Source: Phoronis australis (taxonomy: Eukaryota > Phoronida > Phoronidae). Taken from it: a stretch of DNA of 64,000 nucleotides. The notes beneath the pieces were generated by a model that worked only from the letters and a program-made list of their open reading frames with translations, was not told the DNA's origin and did not search any database. Below are positions 13,101 to 28,100 of this stretch, piece after piece (positions within the stretch are counted from its first letter, which is position 1; each line of letters opens with the position of its first letter). Location of the stretch: positions 653,356-717,355 of the forward strand of contig NMRA01000195.1 in NCBI GenBank assembly GCA_002633005.1, read 5' to 3'. A program made the translations under genes and the position numbers.

Positions 13101-16100
13101 AAACCTCCCTGCGTCACGCTAAAAAGGTAAGATTTCAGTGTTGCTTAATTATATTCTTTACAATACAAACTGAAATTACGATAATTAAGTAATATATTTC
13201 TTGATGTTTATTGCTGTTGAGAAATTTGATGATTTTATTATTCTGCCATATTGAAGAATTATTATCATAGAATCTAATTTGATTTTTGAAAATACAACAT
13301 TAATTTAAAAATACTTAGTGTGTTATTGCAAATCAAAGAATTAACCGCTAATTTCAATTTTCAATCTAAAACATCTAAATCATCCATTCAATTCAGTGAC
13401 TTATTTGTTTTTAATCTTCTTAAAAAATGCAGTGTTGCATTCACAATTTGTCTACAACAGTCTTAGCTTGACGAAACATACGACATTAAACAATCCCGAC
13501 CTCGGTACTGCCTGACAAAATATGACTCTCAAAACTCACCACAGATGGAGCTGAATGAGGTTGTTTGTCTGCTGCACTTGGTTCAGCATGTACAGGTTGC
13601 TAAGCAACTGGACACGATAGTGAGGCTGTATGTGATGCAGCCTATAGCTGAACATGTCCAGTAATGTGTGCAGTATGCCCCAGGCACTGCTCTTGAACAC
13701 ACTGGGCAGCAGCTGACCTGTAACAACAGATGGCGTTGATGTATAACAAGTTCATTAATTGCTGACATATCTTGCCTTTTAACATAACCAGAATAAGACA
13801 AACCATAAGATCACAGTATAAAAACATTTTAATATAGACACAATACAGCAAGGAAAATGTGATTTTATTTTCACAAAATTATCAATGAAAATATTAATTA
13901 GGTCAGTGTTACATCAGTGTTATGATAACATCTCACCAATTTAGGTCACAAAATATTTTATTTTCAATTTTTCATAAAATGTTAGTAGCTCCAATTAATG
14001 CTTTACCAGGATCAAAATCTAGAAAAAAACACTGATAAATTGAAATTCAACTTGATGACTAATTCAGTTAATTTAAAAAAAAAACTGGAACACCAGGGAT
14101 ATTTGAATATAAAGCAACAAAACCAGAAATATATCATTTCAAATTTTCTCAAAGCAGCATTAAAAATGTGTTCTATCCGGGAAATTAACTTTTGATTTAG
14201 ACATCTAGAACCGGAATAAAATTGGTCTCAACTAGTTCCTTACTCGTAAAAGAAGTGATTTTTTGGTCTTGCAAACAACTGACGTTTCTTCATTGCTGCA
14301 GACCACACTCGACAAATAAAATGACACCCCACATCTAGTCAACTTGTGTAGCCCAATATCAACCAGTCCCACACATCACACCTAGTTTGATAAAGGAGTT
14401 CAAACCAATTCCACAATGGTAAGTTATTTAATACAAAATTCTTTTTTGTCACAGAAGGCTGGTTTACAGATGCTTTTAAAAGCAAGAGCATTGATGAAAA
14501 GGTATCATTATCAAGATTTGAGGATATTATTAAAGGGGATAACAGAGAATGGGCGTTTAAAATTTGTGGAATTAGGGGGTGGGCGTTTAAACAGACTAGT
14601 CAAAGCAAAACAAAGAAAGCATTCAGTGGAAACACCACCGTTTTGCTTTGAAATCATCTATAATAAGGATTTATGATCCCTGATGTGCTGTAGTCTACAC
14701 TAGGTGCAAAGTGCCATCCTCAGATACATGACTACAAACATGATATTTACTTATGATAAAACAATGTCCCAATCACACTTTGAAAACATAAACTTGCTAA
14801 CTAAATCACTTTGTTGACAAACACAATCATGCAATATCACAACTACACAAGTTATCATTATTACACCCTCAAAATCACTCGGTTGTGGATTGTGTTAAGC
14901 ACACCTTGTGATACCTACAACAATTGTCCATGAAAATTTTACAGTTGCGTTTTTCCTGCAACTTTTTCGGAGCTGTATCATTTCAAACCATTGAAGCAGC
15001 AATTGGATGACGTTTGAGTTTTACTAAATACTAGCAATACATGGTTATTTTTCTTAATTGACATCGCACTCCAAATGATGAACAAGACTAATAGAAGATG
15101 AGACTATATTATTTTTAGTACCCCACCCATAACCAAGCAAGAGACCTGAATATCAACTAGTACTTCACAATAAGCCCCACAATGAGACAACAGAGTCCAG
15201 TGACCACTGGGCTATATAACAAGGACCTGGTGTTTAGTCAGCAAACACAAGTTATGAAACCACTTAACCAGTTATAAGCCAATCCTACACATGTCCTCTC
15301 TGCTTGTCTTTGATGCTATTCAAAACCACTGGAACTTCACCTAGACATCTTTCAGTTCATGGTTTTACTAGGTGTGCATGCACTTTTAATACAGCAGTGA
15401 GAGTTTTGAGTATGGATAAAGGAAAGACTTTAAAGAGACATACACTCATACTAACCACCAATTCAATTAGGCAAAATAAATTAACATGACACCAAAAGCA
15501 ATTATACCTGACATTTACTTCTAATGTGGAAATTATATGTAACAGTTACAGGAGTCTGACATTTTGATTTTCTCCTCTGCAAGCATCAAATTGGTTTCCC
15601 AGGGCCCCTCCAGGTGACTAATAGAGGCCAAGCTTTAGGGATATTTTGAGTTAGCAGTTTGAGGCCTGATGTTCAGTGGAGAAAACTGGTTGAGCTCAAA
15701 ATCTGGATTCCCTGTAAGTCAATATTACCCTACATATTAAGTCATTTACAGGGTCCCAGATGAGGAGAACCAGTTTAAAGACGTCTGTTATTCAATGGAC
15801 AAAATTGGTTCTCTATACATGACTACTACCTACAGACGAATATCCGGTGAATGGCTAAACCTTTTCATTATAAAAGTTTTGCAAAAAAGTATGTAAAAAT
15901 TATGAGGTTAACTATCAATGAAACAACCATACTGACCCCATTCACATAAAACCCTTAGCCTATGAATGGCATGCCACGGTTACAAGGAAGTCACGCATTT
16001 CTAAAGATATGCGGGGATTTTTGCCGCTTGTCCTTCTGAGCAGCTTTCACCAGGATCAAATAGAGCATTTCTGGGACAAAAATCTACAAACAGGTGACTT

Positions 16101-19100
16101 TTTCATAGAAGCTCCTTCCGAAGAACTTTCTTTTTTGAGTTCCAATTTTCAAGCTGCACCCCATCAAAAATAAAGTTTAATAAACCTGTACCCATGGATC
16201 TAATATAATGAAGACAATTCATTCGTCATTGCACAAGATAGTGAATACACTATTCAGTCATCCACTAAAACTGATGAAAGAATAAAACAAGATATTGCCT
16301 GCCTAAATAACATACGTAATAGATATTTCAAAAGAAAATAAGCAAAATTTTTCACAAAAGAAAAACAAAAAAGAACATGTTTTTCAAAACAGTTGCAAAT
16401 ATTTTTATTCAGCATAATCTGGTTAAGCATCACCAATATACTTGAAGTAATTTCACCTATCCCATCAGTTCACCACGCTTCTACAAAAACAAAACATTTG
16501 ATTGTGAATTGGGGTTAACTAGAACCTTAATAAGCAACCTCAATTCTAAGTCAAATATCGATAAAACTATGCTTTGCCAACCATTAAAAATACATATTCT
16601 CTGAAAGGAGAAAGATCAAGGATTCTTAAAATATGCATCTTACTACTTTGTCTTAATTACTGTCACGTGACCACATTTTTATGTCAAATTTTCCTGGGCA
16701 AGAAAAATACACTCACAGCACAATAACCTCCCAGCTAATTTAACTGAAACTTTTTTAAATGAAAAATTTACATTATGTCTTGAAAAAATCAGGAAATTTT
16801 TATTACTCGCTTAGTTTGGAGTTTATGCCAAAAATGCTGTTGAGCGATATACGAATAAGACCGCTATTTTCGTTTTAAAAAAATGCCTAACTGGGTTTTG
16901 AGACACAACAAAGTTTTCATTGCTATAAATGTACATTTCTTGCACATGGAAATTAGACTTAAAAAACAAACATGGTCACGGGACAATAATATTGACACAG
17001 TAATAAGAAGCAGAATCTTCGAGCTTTCTCCTTTCAGAAAATATATACTTTTAATGGTTGACAAAGCATTGTTTTATCGATATTTGACTTAAGCGTTGTG
17101 GTCGTTTATTAAGGTCCCAGATAATCTTAAGAGGAAGGTAGCCTGTCACTCTTCATCTAAAGGCAGTGCACATTGAGTTCAGCATCCAAGTCTATAACTT
17201 TTGCTTTCACTAATATGTACCCTCCCATATTTCTATTCATCAATGATACTGAGACCATAATAGATAAGGTAACAGGTGGAATGCTGGACCTCTTTGTAGA
17301 GGGTATTACTATTGGCCCTACTGAAAAGGTGGAACATCAAGAGAAGTCCAACTGTTACATAATGGCTCCCAAAGGAGCACAAACAAAGCACAATAGCTGG
17401 GCTTGGCCTTCTAGCCATGTGAGTGATTCACAGAAAGTGCAGGTACAATACAGGATGGGTGTGTTCCACAGTTGATGCAGGATCAAAAAGTTGATTTTAC
17501 ACAATTTTGGAGTATTTCGCATGTCACCTTGGAGTTAACATACAAACATGGATTTGAGACAGCTACAGGTATGACTGAAGTGAAATCAGGGTCCGGGATC
17601 TTATCTTTTTACTCAGAATTAAACTCAGAATTATTTTTAGCATTTTCTATTCAACTTTATGGAACTCAAGATATGTGTCTATTATTCTATGCTCGAGTAC
17701 ATAATGCCTCACATGAATAACTGCTTAATCCGAGTTTGCATTTGATGACCCCAGCATTATGGTTAAAAATTTGAATCTGAACTTGAAATTTCGAGTGCAC
17801 GTAGAAATTCACATGCATAATTCATAATGTACTCTAATAGACACTTATCGCGAGTAGGATGGAAAGTGCCAAAATTAATTTTGAGTATGATTTCTAGTAC
17901 AAAGATTCAGTTAGACCCAAGCCCCTAGTTTTAGAACTTCCTAGACAATGTCTTGGAAACTTGTGAAGTTTTGTACATAAAAGTACTCTGGGATCAAAAC
18001 TGAATAAAAACCACAAATGTCTGGTGCATCTAGACAAGTTGAGGCCTCGATGATCGAGTTGGCAGCTCCATAACTCGGATTTTTGATTCTCACTGCAAAG
18101 TCCTCTCCTGTAACTGTTACTTTTACTATAATACCGGTAAGATTAATGTGGAAGTGTACATCATTGAAAATTAAAGTAAACATTATAAAAGTAAAATATT
18201 ATAACATTATATTATAACATTAGATTTAGTATAAGAGTATTCGTTTCAAAAAGTTTTAATGGAACAATTTTGATATCATCAAGTTGAACTTTCATTAATC
18301 CTAAGTTTTCTTTAATAAACAGCGTTTCAATTTAGGCCAATTAACATTAAAAAATTGGCATGGTCTTGTTCTTTACTCAATTTGGAAGGGATTTCCGGGC
18401 TTGGGAGGAAACGGCAGGATGAACATGATAGAAAACGATCTGATCTTTATTGGAGATGGGATGAACATAGTATAGAAAAGGATCTGATCTTCATTGGAGA
18501 TGGGATGAAAATAAGATAGAAAACGTCCGTTTAATCTTTATTGGAGATGGAATGAGCATATATGATACAAAATGATCTAACCTTTATTGGAGATGGGACG
18601 AACATATGACAGAAAACGTTCTAATCTTTATTGGAGACAGATAAATATCTAGAAAGCAATCTACTCTTTATTCAGGGCCTAACTGATCCATCCTGTAAAA
18701 TAACCTTAATTTTGAGCCAAGACTGTCACTGATGTTTAAACTACCAAAATCCCATGACTATGACAAATGGCTGACATGTTAATCTGCAATTCTCCCACCA
18801 CTTTAGAGTGGAAAGTAACTTTTCTTCCATCCATTGCCTACTCCAGCTTGCAATACTTTACACTCAAGAGTTTCAGGAGACTTTTCCAAGTCAAAAGCAA
18901 ACCTGATCTACCTGAAGGGATGGTCATTGTACTACATGTTTAGCCAAAGGCTTACAACTGACCAAGCCTGTTGAGCTATTATTAAGAATTTCCTTTCAGA
19001 CTAATCTATTGGAGTCTTGAATCAGACAGCAATCAAAGGCTGCTAACCTAAGATGACAAGACTAGGGATATGTGGAATTGGCTAAAATAAAACTGAAATT

Positions 19101-22100
19101 TACACTAAAAAATCTGGAAAGTAATATTGATTTTCCTTTTGACTTTGTTAACATGAAACGCACGAATACACTGGTCATCTGGTGAACATTCAAACTGCTT
19201 GGATTTATTCACACTCTTTCTGTTGTGGTTATGTTTCTTGGTATTGTTCTAAAAGACACATGCATTTCGTGTTCGCAAGAGATCAAAACTGAATACTACA
19301 CAAAAACGATGCAACTCACATGGTGCTAAAAATTAAGAATGAATCATACAGTATGGGTTCAAAAGCACAACAGTTATGTTATATTGATAAACTATTGAGC
19401 TTCTGAATATACTGCAGCTTGGTGTGCAAATGGAATGAACAGATATTTTCCCTGTACCAGGTTGGAATACACCCTTTACTCCAGTATACATTACCTAATA
19501 AAGAACCCAGAATATCACATAGTTTGTATGAATGAGCTGAATAGCTGCATTGTCCAGCAAACTACAGCCATTCATCAAAGAGGGACATTCCCACACACCA
19601 CAGCTGAGATTTATCCTTCAAACAAATCTACTCCACAAAATCACTAAACCTACATATTTTGAAACGTCCTTTCAGCAATTTCCAACTCAACCATAAAATC
19701 ACTGTTTAACAAGTTCTGTTAAGGAATTCCTGCATGTCATCAAATATTGGACAACAAGCTTCTGTGTACTAGACAGAACAAACTGTTTGAACTGAATACT
19801 CTATACAAATTATCAGCAATATGCAGCTGTGAAGTTGTCACATTTAAAATTTCCACACAGTCCTTTACTGTAATTAAACCTCACCAATTTCACACAAAAA
19901 TAAAGGCCAAAATCGAGCCTTTTCATTTTCAAAGGCATCTAACATTGTTACAGATGTCCACGATTTCTCAAAGCCTTGTTTGCTGGTACAAAATATCAAA
20001 ACAATGAACCATTTCTTCTCTGCTACGGTTATTCATTTATTTTGCACAAAAATAATTGCCAAAACTGTCATTTTCCATTTTCCATGTTAAAAATCCCATT
20101 ACTTTCTTACAAAGAGCGGAAACTCTACCTAATATTGTTTTATAACATCTACACAGCACAGTTCATGAAAGTAGATTTTTTTAATCCTAATTTTTGTGAA
20201 GAAATTCACTTGCCGACCACATTGTGAGGTAAATCAGACAAGTAGCATACTTTACTCTTTATTAACTGCAAATTTATATTCCAACACTCATTTATTGACT
20301 TGGTACTGTCTCAAACAATGACTGCTCTTGATTAATTCGCTGGTTTCGCTGGGTCACTCAACCAGCTATGCTATCTCATGTTTTCAATGACTTCTGGCTC
20401 ACAGACCAATAAGATATCTCATCCATTTGACCCAATGGAAAGAGTAAAGTCAATTATGTTGCTTCACATTTTTAAAAAAATAAGGTCAACATTAATTCTT
20501 TATCATAGGTAACATACGAACCACAGGTACCACCTATCGAACATTTTGAAAAAATGCAGGCAATAGTGTTATAAGCCTTTGAAACTGAAAAAAATCAAAA
20601 ACAATAAGGCAATAAAAATAGCAACTTAGTTCCCAAAGGGTCCCCGCCCCAATGACAAATCCAACTGAGGACCCCAAAAGTTATAACTATCTTGGATAAT
20701 TGTAATACAAAAAGTGGTTAAATCGCAGATAAAAATGACATTCATATGCACTTAACTACTGGTTCAAATTTAACATGTTGCTGACCCGAGACCTCTTAAC
20801 TTTTCAGGTTCTGATTGTGGTCATGTTAACCCTACACATGACGACATCTGCACAAAACTGCCCAGCGCCCTTGTGTTCCTGTGCACAAATACCAACAGCA
20901 AGTGGCACAGGCTGGATGATCAACTGTGCAAATCGCGGGTTTGGACCAAATGTACCAGCATTTACAGACACACAAGACACCGTGGTCACCTTAGATTTGA
21001 GTAACAATAACATCAACAATATTCAGGCGTCGGCCTTTGTTAATTTTCGTTCCGGCATACAACAACTGGTGATAAAAAATAATGAAATTAGCCAAGTGGA
21101 TACTCGAGCCTTTGAAGGCATGTCTTCAACACTGTACTACATGGCCTTGGACCAGAACCAACTGACCACTGTTCCATGGGATTCATTATCCCAGCTTAAA
21201 CACCTGACTTACTTCATGATCAGTGACAACCAAGTCCAATCTATCAACAACCCAGGCACCTTGAACTTTGGTATTTTTACGAATCTTGACATCAGCAATA
21301 ATCAACTGACTTCTCTGCCCGCTTCATCATTTGTCGGCTTAAACTCACTCGCCACTTTGAACGTGGGAGGCAATCAGATCAACGACATTCACCCTGATGT
21401 ATTCAAAACTACCGGACGTACATTGAAGAACCTGCTAATGGCGTCTAACCAACTGACAAACTTGCCCAACAACTTCATGCAGAACTTGCCAGAGTTGGCC
21501 TACTTTACAATTTCTCACAACAAGCTCCAAGAAATCATTTTCAGTGATGTGAACACTAAACTGATGTTTGCCGATTTATCAAGCAACCAACTCACCACGT
21601 TCATTCAAGGGAACAGCTTTCTGACTGCTTTGGAGTACCTGTACATAGTAGGCAACAAAATTTCAGAAATTCCAGACACCACAACAAACTCCCTACAAAA
21701 GCTCAAAGTTCTTGAAGCTGGAGGAAATTTATTTAATCAAGTACCAGCAACTTTTCTACAGTCTCACCAACAGCTGGAGATTATTGGCTTCCAGCGGAAC
21801 ACTATCTCTGATGTGGCAGACAATGCATTTATCAACTCAAAGAACTTGATAAGGCTAAACCTTGCTGAAAATGCAATTTCCAGCTTGTCAGAAAAAGCAT
21901 TTGCTGGCCTTGAAGGATCCCTAGAAACTTTAGACATAAGTGGAAACCAGCTAACAACACTCAACTCGAAGACCTTCCTTCCACTGACACGTCTCGGTAC
22001 ATTTAGTTATTATGACAATAAACTTCACTGTGACTGCAACTTAAACTGGCTTCAGAACTCATCCTATAACTCAAAGACAGGAGCCAAGTGTGTTACACCT

Positions 22101-25100
22101 CCAGAACAAGCTGGTGCATCTGTGTTGAGCTTTCCAGTTACAGAATGTCCGGAAACAACTACAACACAAGCACCAACAACTACAACACAAGCACCAACAA
22201 CTACAACACAAGTACCAACGACTACGACTCAAGTACCAACGACTACGACTCAAGTACCAACAACTACAACACAAGCACCAACAACTACAACACAAGTACC
22301 AACGACTACGACTCAAGTACCAACGACTACAACCAAGACCCCATCAAGTTCAACTCCAGTACCACCTACAACCCAGCCACCAGCAAGCACAACTATGGCA
22401 CCAATAGCTACTACCAATGCTCCAACTACACCAGTGCCATCGGGCTGTCCTGCCCCAATGTGTGAATGCACTAACTTTATGCAGATGGGGTGGCTCATCA
22501 ACTGCCGTGTGCGGAGGTTGGGTCCAACTTTGCCTCAGTTCACTCCTAGCAGAGATGTTGTACTGAGCCTGGACTTAACAGGAAATGATCTAGAGCAAAT
22601 ACAAGATAACGCATTTTCTGCATTTCATGGTGGCATAGGTCAAATTATTTTAAACAGTAACAAAATAACAAAAATAGATTCCAATGCTTTTAATGGACTG
22701 GGGCAATCTCTTTACTCCCTAAGTGCTCAAGACAACAATTTAGAACAGGTGCCCTGGGCAGCTGTGGAAAAACTGAAATCAATCAATTCACTTAACCTGC
22801 GAAACAACAATATAAGGACTGTTGGTAGCCATCCTGGCATCGAGTTGGACAGACTTCAATCAATTGACCTTGGCAGCAATTTCATCAACAAGCTAGAGGA
22901 TAACGACTTTACAGGATTTCCGTCTTTAGGCTCAATAGACCTCACATCCAACAGAATCAGTGAGATGAGTGGAAACACATTTAAAGGAACTGAACTTTCT
23001 CTATACATTTTAAAACTTGACAACAACCAGCTGACATCACAAGCAACAGTTGGTGCACTTATGATTCTCTTGAAACTACGAGACCTTCATCTAAGCAATA
23101 ACCAGATTGAAAATCTCTTCGACTTTGTCCAGATGCCACCAACAATTCAAGAGTTTCACATGAGTTACAACAAGATAAAACTGGTCCCTTCAGTGTTCAC
23201 ACAGCATTTTCCACTTCTTAAGATTCTACACTTAACACACAATGAAATAAGTGAGGCAAGTTTTGGACCTGCAAATAAATTATTGGAAGAAATAAACATG
23301 TCTCACAACAAACTGACAAAAGTTCCAGAAAATGTTAAGTCGTTGCAAAAGTTGGAAACGTTGGTATTATCAGATAACAAAATAAGTCAAGTAGAAAATG
23401 ATACATTTACAGGTCTTGCATACTTGAGTACACTTAATCTGGCAAACAACGTGATGAATACATTACAGCCAGGATCCCTATCAGGTCTAGAAGACGCACT
23501 ACAGTCACTGGACATCAGTGGAAATCAACTACAAACTCTTGATGAACTCACACTAGGATCCATGAAAAATCTAAAAATCCTAAAGTATGACAACAATCCA
23601 TTCAGGTGTGACTGTTATCTTTACTGGATTCAATCCACAAAATACAACACACCTAAAGAACCGGCATGTGCATCCCCAGAACAGCTAACTACATTCAGCA
23701 TCAAAAACTTCCCTGAAGTGGAATGTCCAACAACAACAACATCTCAAACGACAACAGCAAGAAAAGAGACAACAACTTTGAGGAAAATAACAGCTCGGCA
23801 AAAGGAACAGACAACACAATCTGATGGTGTGACCACAGAGGCTCAAAGCCAAACAACTCAACCAGCTGGTGTGACAACAAAAGCTCAAGATCAGACATCT
23901 AAACCAGCTGGTATGAGCACAAACGCTCATGATCAGACAACACAACCTGCTGCAGTGACCACAGAGGCTCAAGATCACACAACTCAACCTGTTGGTGTGA
24001 CCACAAAGGCTCATGATCAGACAACTAAACCAGCTGGTGTGACCACAAAGGCTCATGACCAGACAACACAACCAGCTGAAGTGACCACAAAGGCTGATGA
24101 CCAGACAACAAAGCCTGCCGCTGTAACGACAAGAGCTCAAGATCCAACAACGCAACCAGCAAGTGTGACCACAAAGGCTCATGATCAGACAACTCAACCT
24201 GCTGGTGTGACCACAAGGACTCAAGATCAGACAACACAACCAGCTGGTGTGACCACAAAGGCTCATGATCAGACAACTAAACCAGCAGGTGTGATCACAA
24301 AGGTTCCTGATGACACAACTCAACAAGCTGGTGTGACCACAAAAGTTGACCATCAGACAACTGAACCATCTGGTGTGACCACAAAGGCTCATGACCAGAC
24401 AACAAAGCCTGCCGCTGTAACGACAAGAGCTCAAGATCGAACAACGCAACCAGCTGGTGTGACCACAAAGGCTCATGATCAGACAACTCAACCTGCTGGT
24501 GTGACAACAAGGACTCAAGATCAGACAACACAACCAGCTGGTGTGACCACAAAGGCTCATGATCAGACAACAAAACCAGCAGGTGTGATCACACAGGTTC
24601 CTGATGAGACAACTCAACAAGCTGGTGTGACCACAAAAGTTGACCATCAGACAACTGAACCATCTGGTGTGACCACAAAGGCTCATGACCAGACAACAAA
24701 GCCTGCCGCAGTAACGACAAGAGCTCACGATGACCGAACAACGCAACCAGCTAGTGTGACCACAAAGGCACAAGACCAGACAACACAACCAGCTGGTATG
24801 ACCACAAAGGCTAGTGATCAAACAACTCAACCTGCTGGTGTGACCACAAGGACTCAATATCAGACAACACAACCAGCTGGTGTGACCACAAAGGCTCCTG
24901 ATGAGACAACTCAACAAGCTGGTGTGACCACAAAAGTTGACCATCAGACAACTGAACCATCTGGTGTGACCACAAAGGCTCATTACCAGACAACACAACC
25001 AGCTGAAGTGACCACAAAGGCTCATGACCAGACAACAAAGCCTGCCGCTGTAACGACAAGAGCTCAGGATCGAACAACGCAGCCAGCTGGTGTGACCACA

Positions 25101-28100
25101 AAGGCTCATGATCAGACAACTCAACCTGCTGGTGTGACCACAATGACTCAAGATCAGACAACACAACCAGCTGGTGTGACCACAAAGGCTCATGATCAGA
25201 CAACTAAACCAGCAGGTGTGATCACAAAGGTTCCTGGTGACACAACTCAACAAGCTGGTGTGACCACAATAGTTCACCATCAGACCACTCAACCATCTGG
25301 TGTAACCACAAAGGCTCAAGACCAGACAACACAAGCAGCTCAAGTGACCACAAAGGCTCATGACCAGACAAAACCTGCCGCTGTGACCACAAGGGCTCAA
25401 GACCGAATGACGCAACCAGCTAGTGTGACCACAAAGGCTAATGATCAAACAACTCAACCTGCTGGTGTGACCACAAAGGCTCATGATCAGACAACTAAAC
25501 CAGCAGGTGTGACCACAAAGGTTCCTGATGACACAACTCAACAAGCTGGCTTGACCACAATAGTTCACCATCAGACCACTCAACCATCTGGTGTAACCAC
25601 AAAGGCTCATGACCAGACATCAAAACCTGCCGCTGTGACCACAAGGGCTCAAGATCAAACAATGCAACCAGCTAGTGTGACCACAAAGGCGTATGATCAG
25701 ACAACTCAACATGCTGGTGTGACCACAAGGGCTGAAAATCGAACAACGCAACAGGCTGCTGTGACCACGAAATCTAATGATCAGACAACTCAGCCAGCTA
25801 GTGTGACCACAAAGACTCATGACCAGACAACTCAACCTGCTGGTGTGACCACAAGGGCTCAAGACCAGACAACACAACCAGCTGGTGTGATCACAAAAGC
25901 ACAGGAACAGACATCTAAACCAGCCACTGAGACCACAAAGGCTCTTGACGAGACAACTAAATCAGCTGGTGTGACCACAAAGGTTGATGATCAGACAACG
26001 CAGCCTGCTGCTGTGACCACAAGTGCTAAAGATCGAACAACGCAACCCGCTGGTGTGACCACTAAATCTCATGATCAGACAACTCAGCCAGCTGCAGTGA
26101 CCACAAAGGCACCTGATCAAACAACTCAATCTGCTGGTGTGACCACAAGGGCTCAAGATCAGACAACACAACCAGCTGGTGAGACCACAAAAGCACATGA
26201 ACAGACATCTAAACCTGGCACTGGAACCACAAAGGCTCATGATGAGACAACCAAACCAGCTGGTGTGACCACAAAGGTTCAAGATCAAACAACTCAACCG
26301 GCTGAAGTGACCACAAAGGCTCATGATCAGACAACAAAGCCTGCCGCTGTGACCACAAGGGCTCAAGAACATACAACGCAACCAGCTATTGTGACCACAA
26401 AGGCTCATGACCAGAGAACTCAACCTGCTGGGATGACCACAAGGGCTCAAGACCAGACAACACAACCAGCTGGTATGAAAACAAAGGCCAATGAGCAAAC
26501 AACTCAACCTGCTGGTGTGATCACAAGGGCTCAAGATCAGACATCACAACCAGCTGGTGTGACCACAAAAGCACATGAACAGACACCTAAACCTGGCACT
26601 GAGACCACAAAGGCTCATAGTGAGACAACTCAACCATCTGGTGTAACCACAAAGCCTCATGATCAGACAACTCAATCTGCTGCTGTGACCACAAGGACTA
26701 AAGATCGAACAACGCAACTAGCTGATGTGACCACAAAGGTTCATGTTCAGACAACTCAGCCAGCTGGATTGACCACAATGGTTCATGATCAAACAAATCA
26801 ATCTGCAGGTGTGACCACAAGGGCTCAAGATCAAAAAACACAACCGGCTGGTGTGACCACAAAATCACATGAACAGACATCTAAACCTGGCACTGAGACC
26901 ACAAAGGTTTATGATGAGACAACTAAACCAGCTGGTATGAACACAAAGGTTGACAATCATACAACTCAACCGACTGAAGTGACCACAAAGGCTCATGATC
27001 AGACAACGCAGCCTTCTGCTGTGACCACAAGGGCTCAGGATCGAAAAACGCAACTGGCTGGTGTGACCACAAAGGCTCATAATCAGACAACTCAGCCAGC
27101 TGGAATGACCACAAAGGCTCATGATCAAAAAACTCAAACTGCTGGTGTGACCACAAGGACTCTAGATCAGACAACACATCCAGCCGGTGTGACCACAAGA
27201 GCATACGAACAGACATCTAAACCTGGCACTGAGACCACAAAGGCTCATGATGACACAACTAAACCAGCTGATGTAACCACAAAAGTTCATGAAAAGACAA
27301 CTCATCAAGCGGATGTGACCACAAAAGCTCCTGATCAGACAAATCAACAAAGTGGTATGACAACAAAAGCTCATAATCAAAACACTCAGAGAGCTAGTAT
27401 GACCACAAAGGCTGATCATCAGACAACTCAACCTGCTTCTGTGACCACAATGGCTCAAGATCGAACAATGCAAACAGATAGTGTAACCACAAAGGCTCAT
27501 GATCAAACAACTCAAACTGCTGGTGTGACCACAAGGGTTCAAGACCAGACAACACAACCAGCTGGTGTGACCACAAAAGCGCATGAACAAACCTCTAAAC
27601 CTGGCACTGAAACCACAAAGTCTCATCATAAGACAGCTACACCAGCTGGTGTGACCACACAAGTTCAAGATCAGACAACTCAACAAGCTGGTGTAACCAC
27701 AAAAGCTCCTGGTCAGACATCCCAATCAGCAGGTGTAACCACAAAGACTCCTGATCAGACATCTAAACAAGCTGGTGTGACCACGAGGGCTCACAATAAG
27801 ACAACTCAACAGGCTGTTGTGACGACAAAGGCTCACAGCCAGACAACTCAACAAGCTGAATTGACAACAAAAGTTCATGATAAGACAACTCAACCAGCAT
27901 ACGTTAGCACTAAGCCTCATGATCAGACAACTCAACCAGCAGAAGTGAGCACAAAGCCTCATGATCAGACTACTCAAACAGTTGAATTGAGCACAAAGCC
28001 TCATAATCAAACAACTCAACCACCTGAATTGAGCACTAAGGGTTATGATCAGACAACTCAACGAGCTGAATTGAGCACAAAGCCTCATAATCAGACAACT

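Noticed and set aside
22088-22465. Plus-strand frame rich in YNTSTNN overlapping the linker
   Set aside because: Shifted reading of the 21-bp Thr-linker repeat; the main frame continues through it with signal peptide, LRRs and membrane anchor.
23685-25610. 641-codon minus-strand open frame, Cys/Leu/His-rich (SCLIMSLCGHTSWL units)
   Set aside because: It is the antisense of the 42-bp coding array. The repeat period is a multiple of three and the unit lacks a stop in that frame, so long antisense frames are automatic. The same applies to all minus-strand frames between 24,000 and 30,800.
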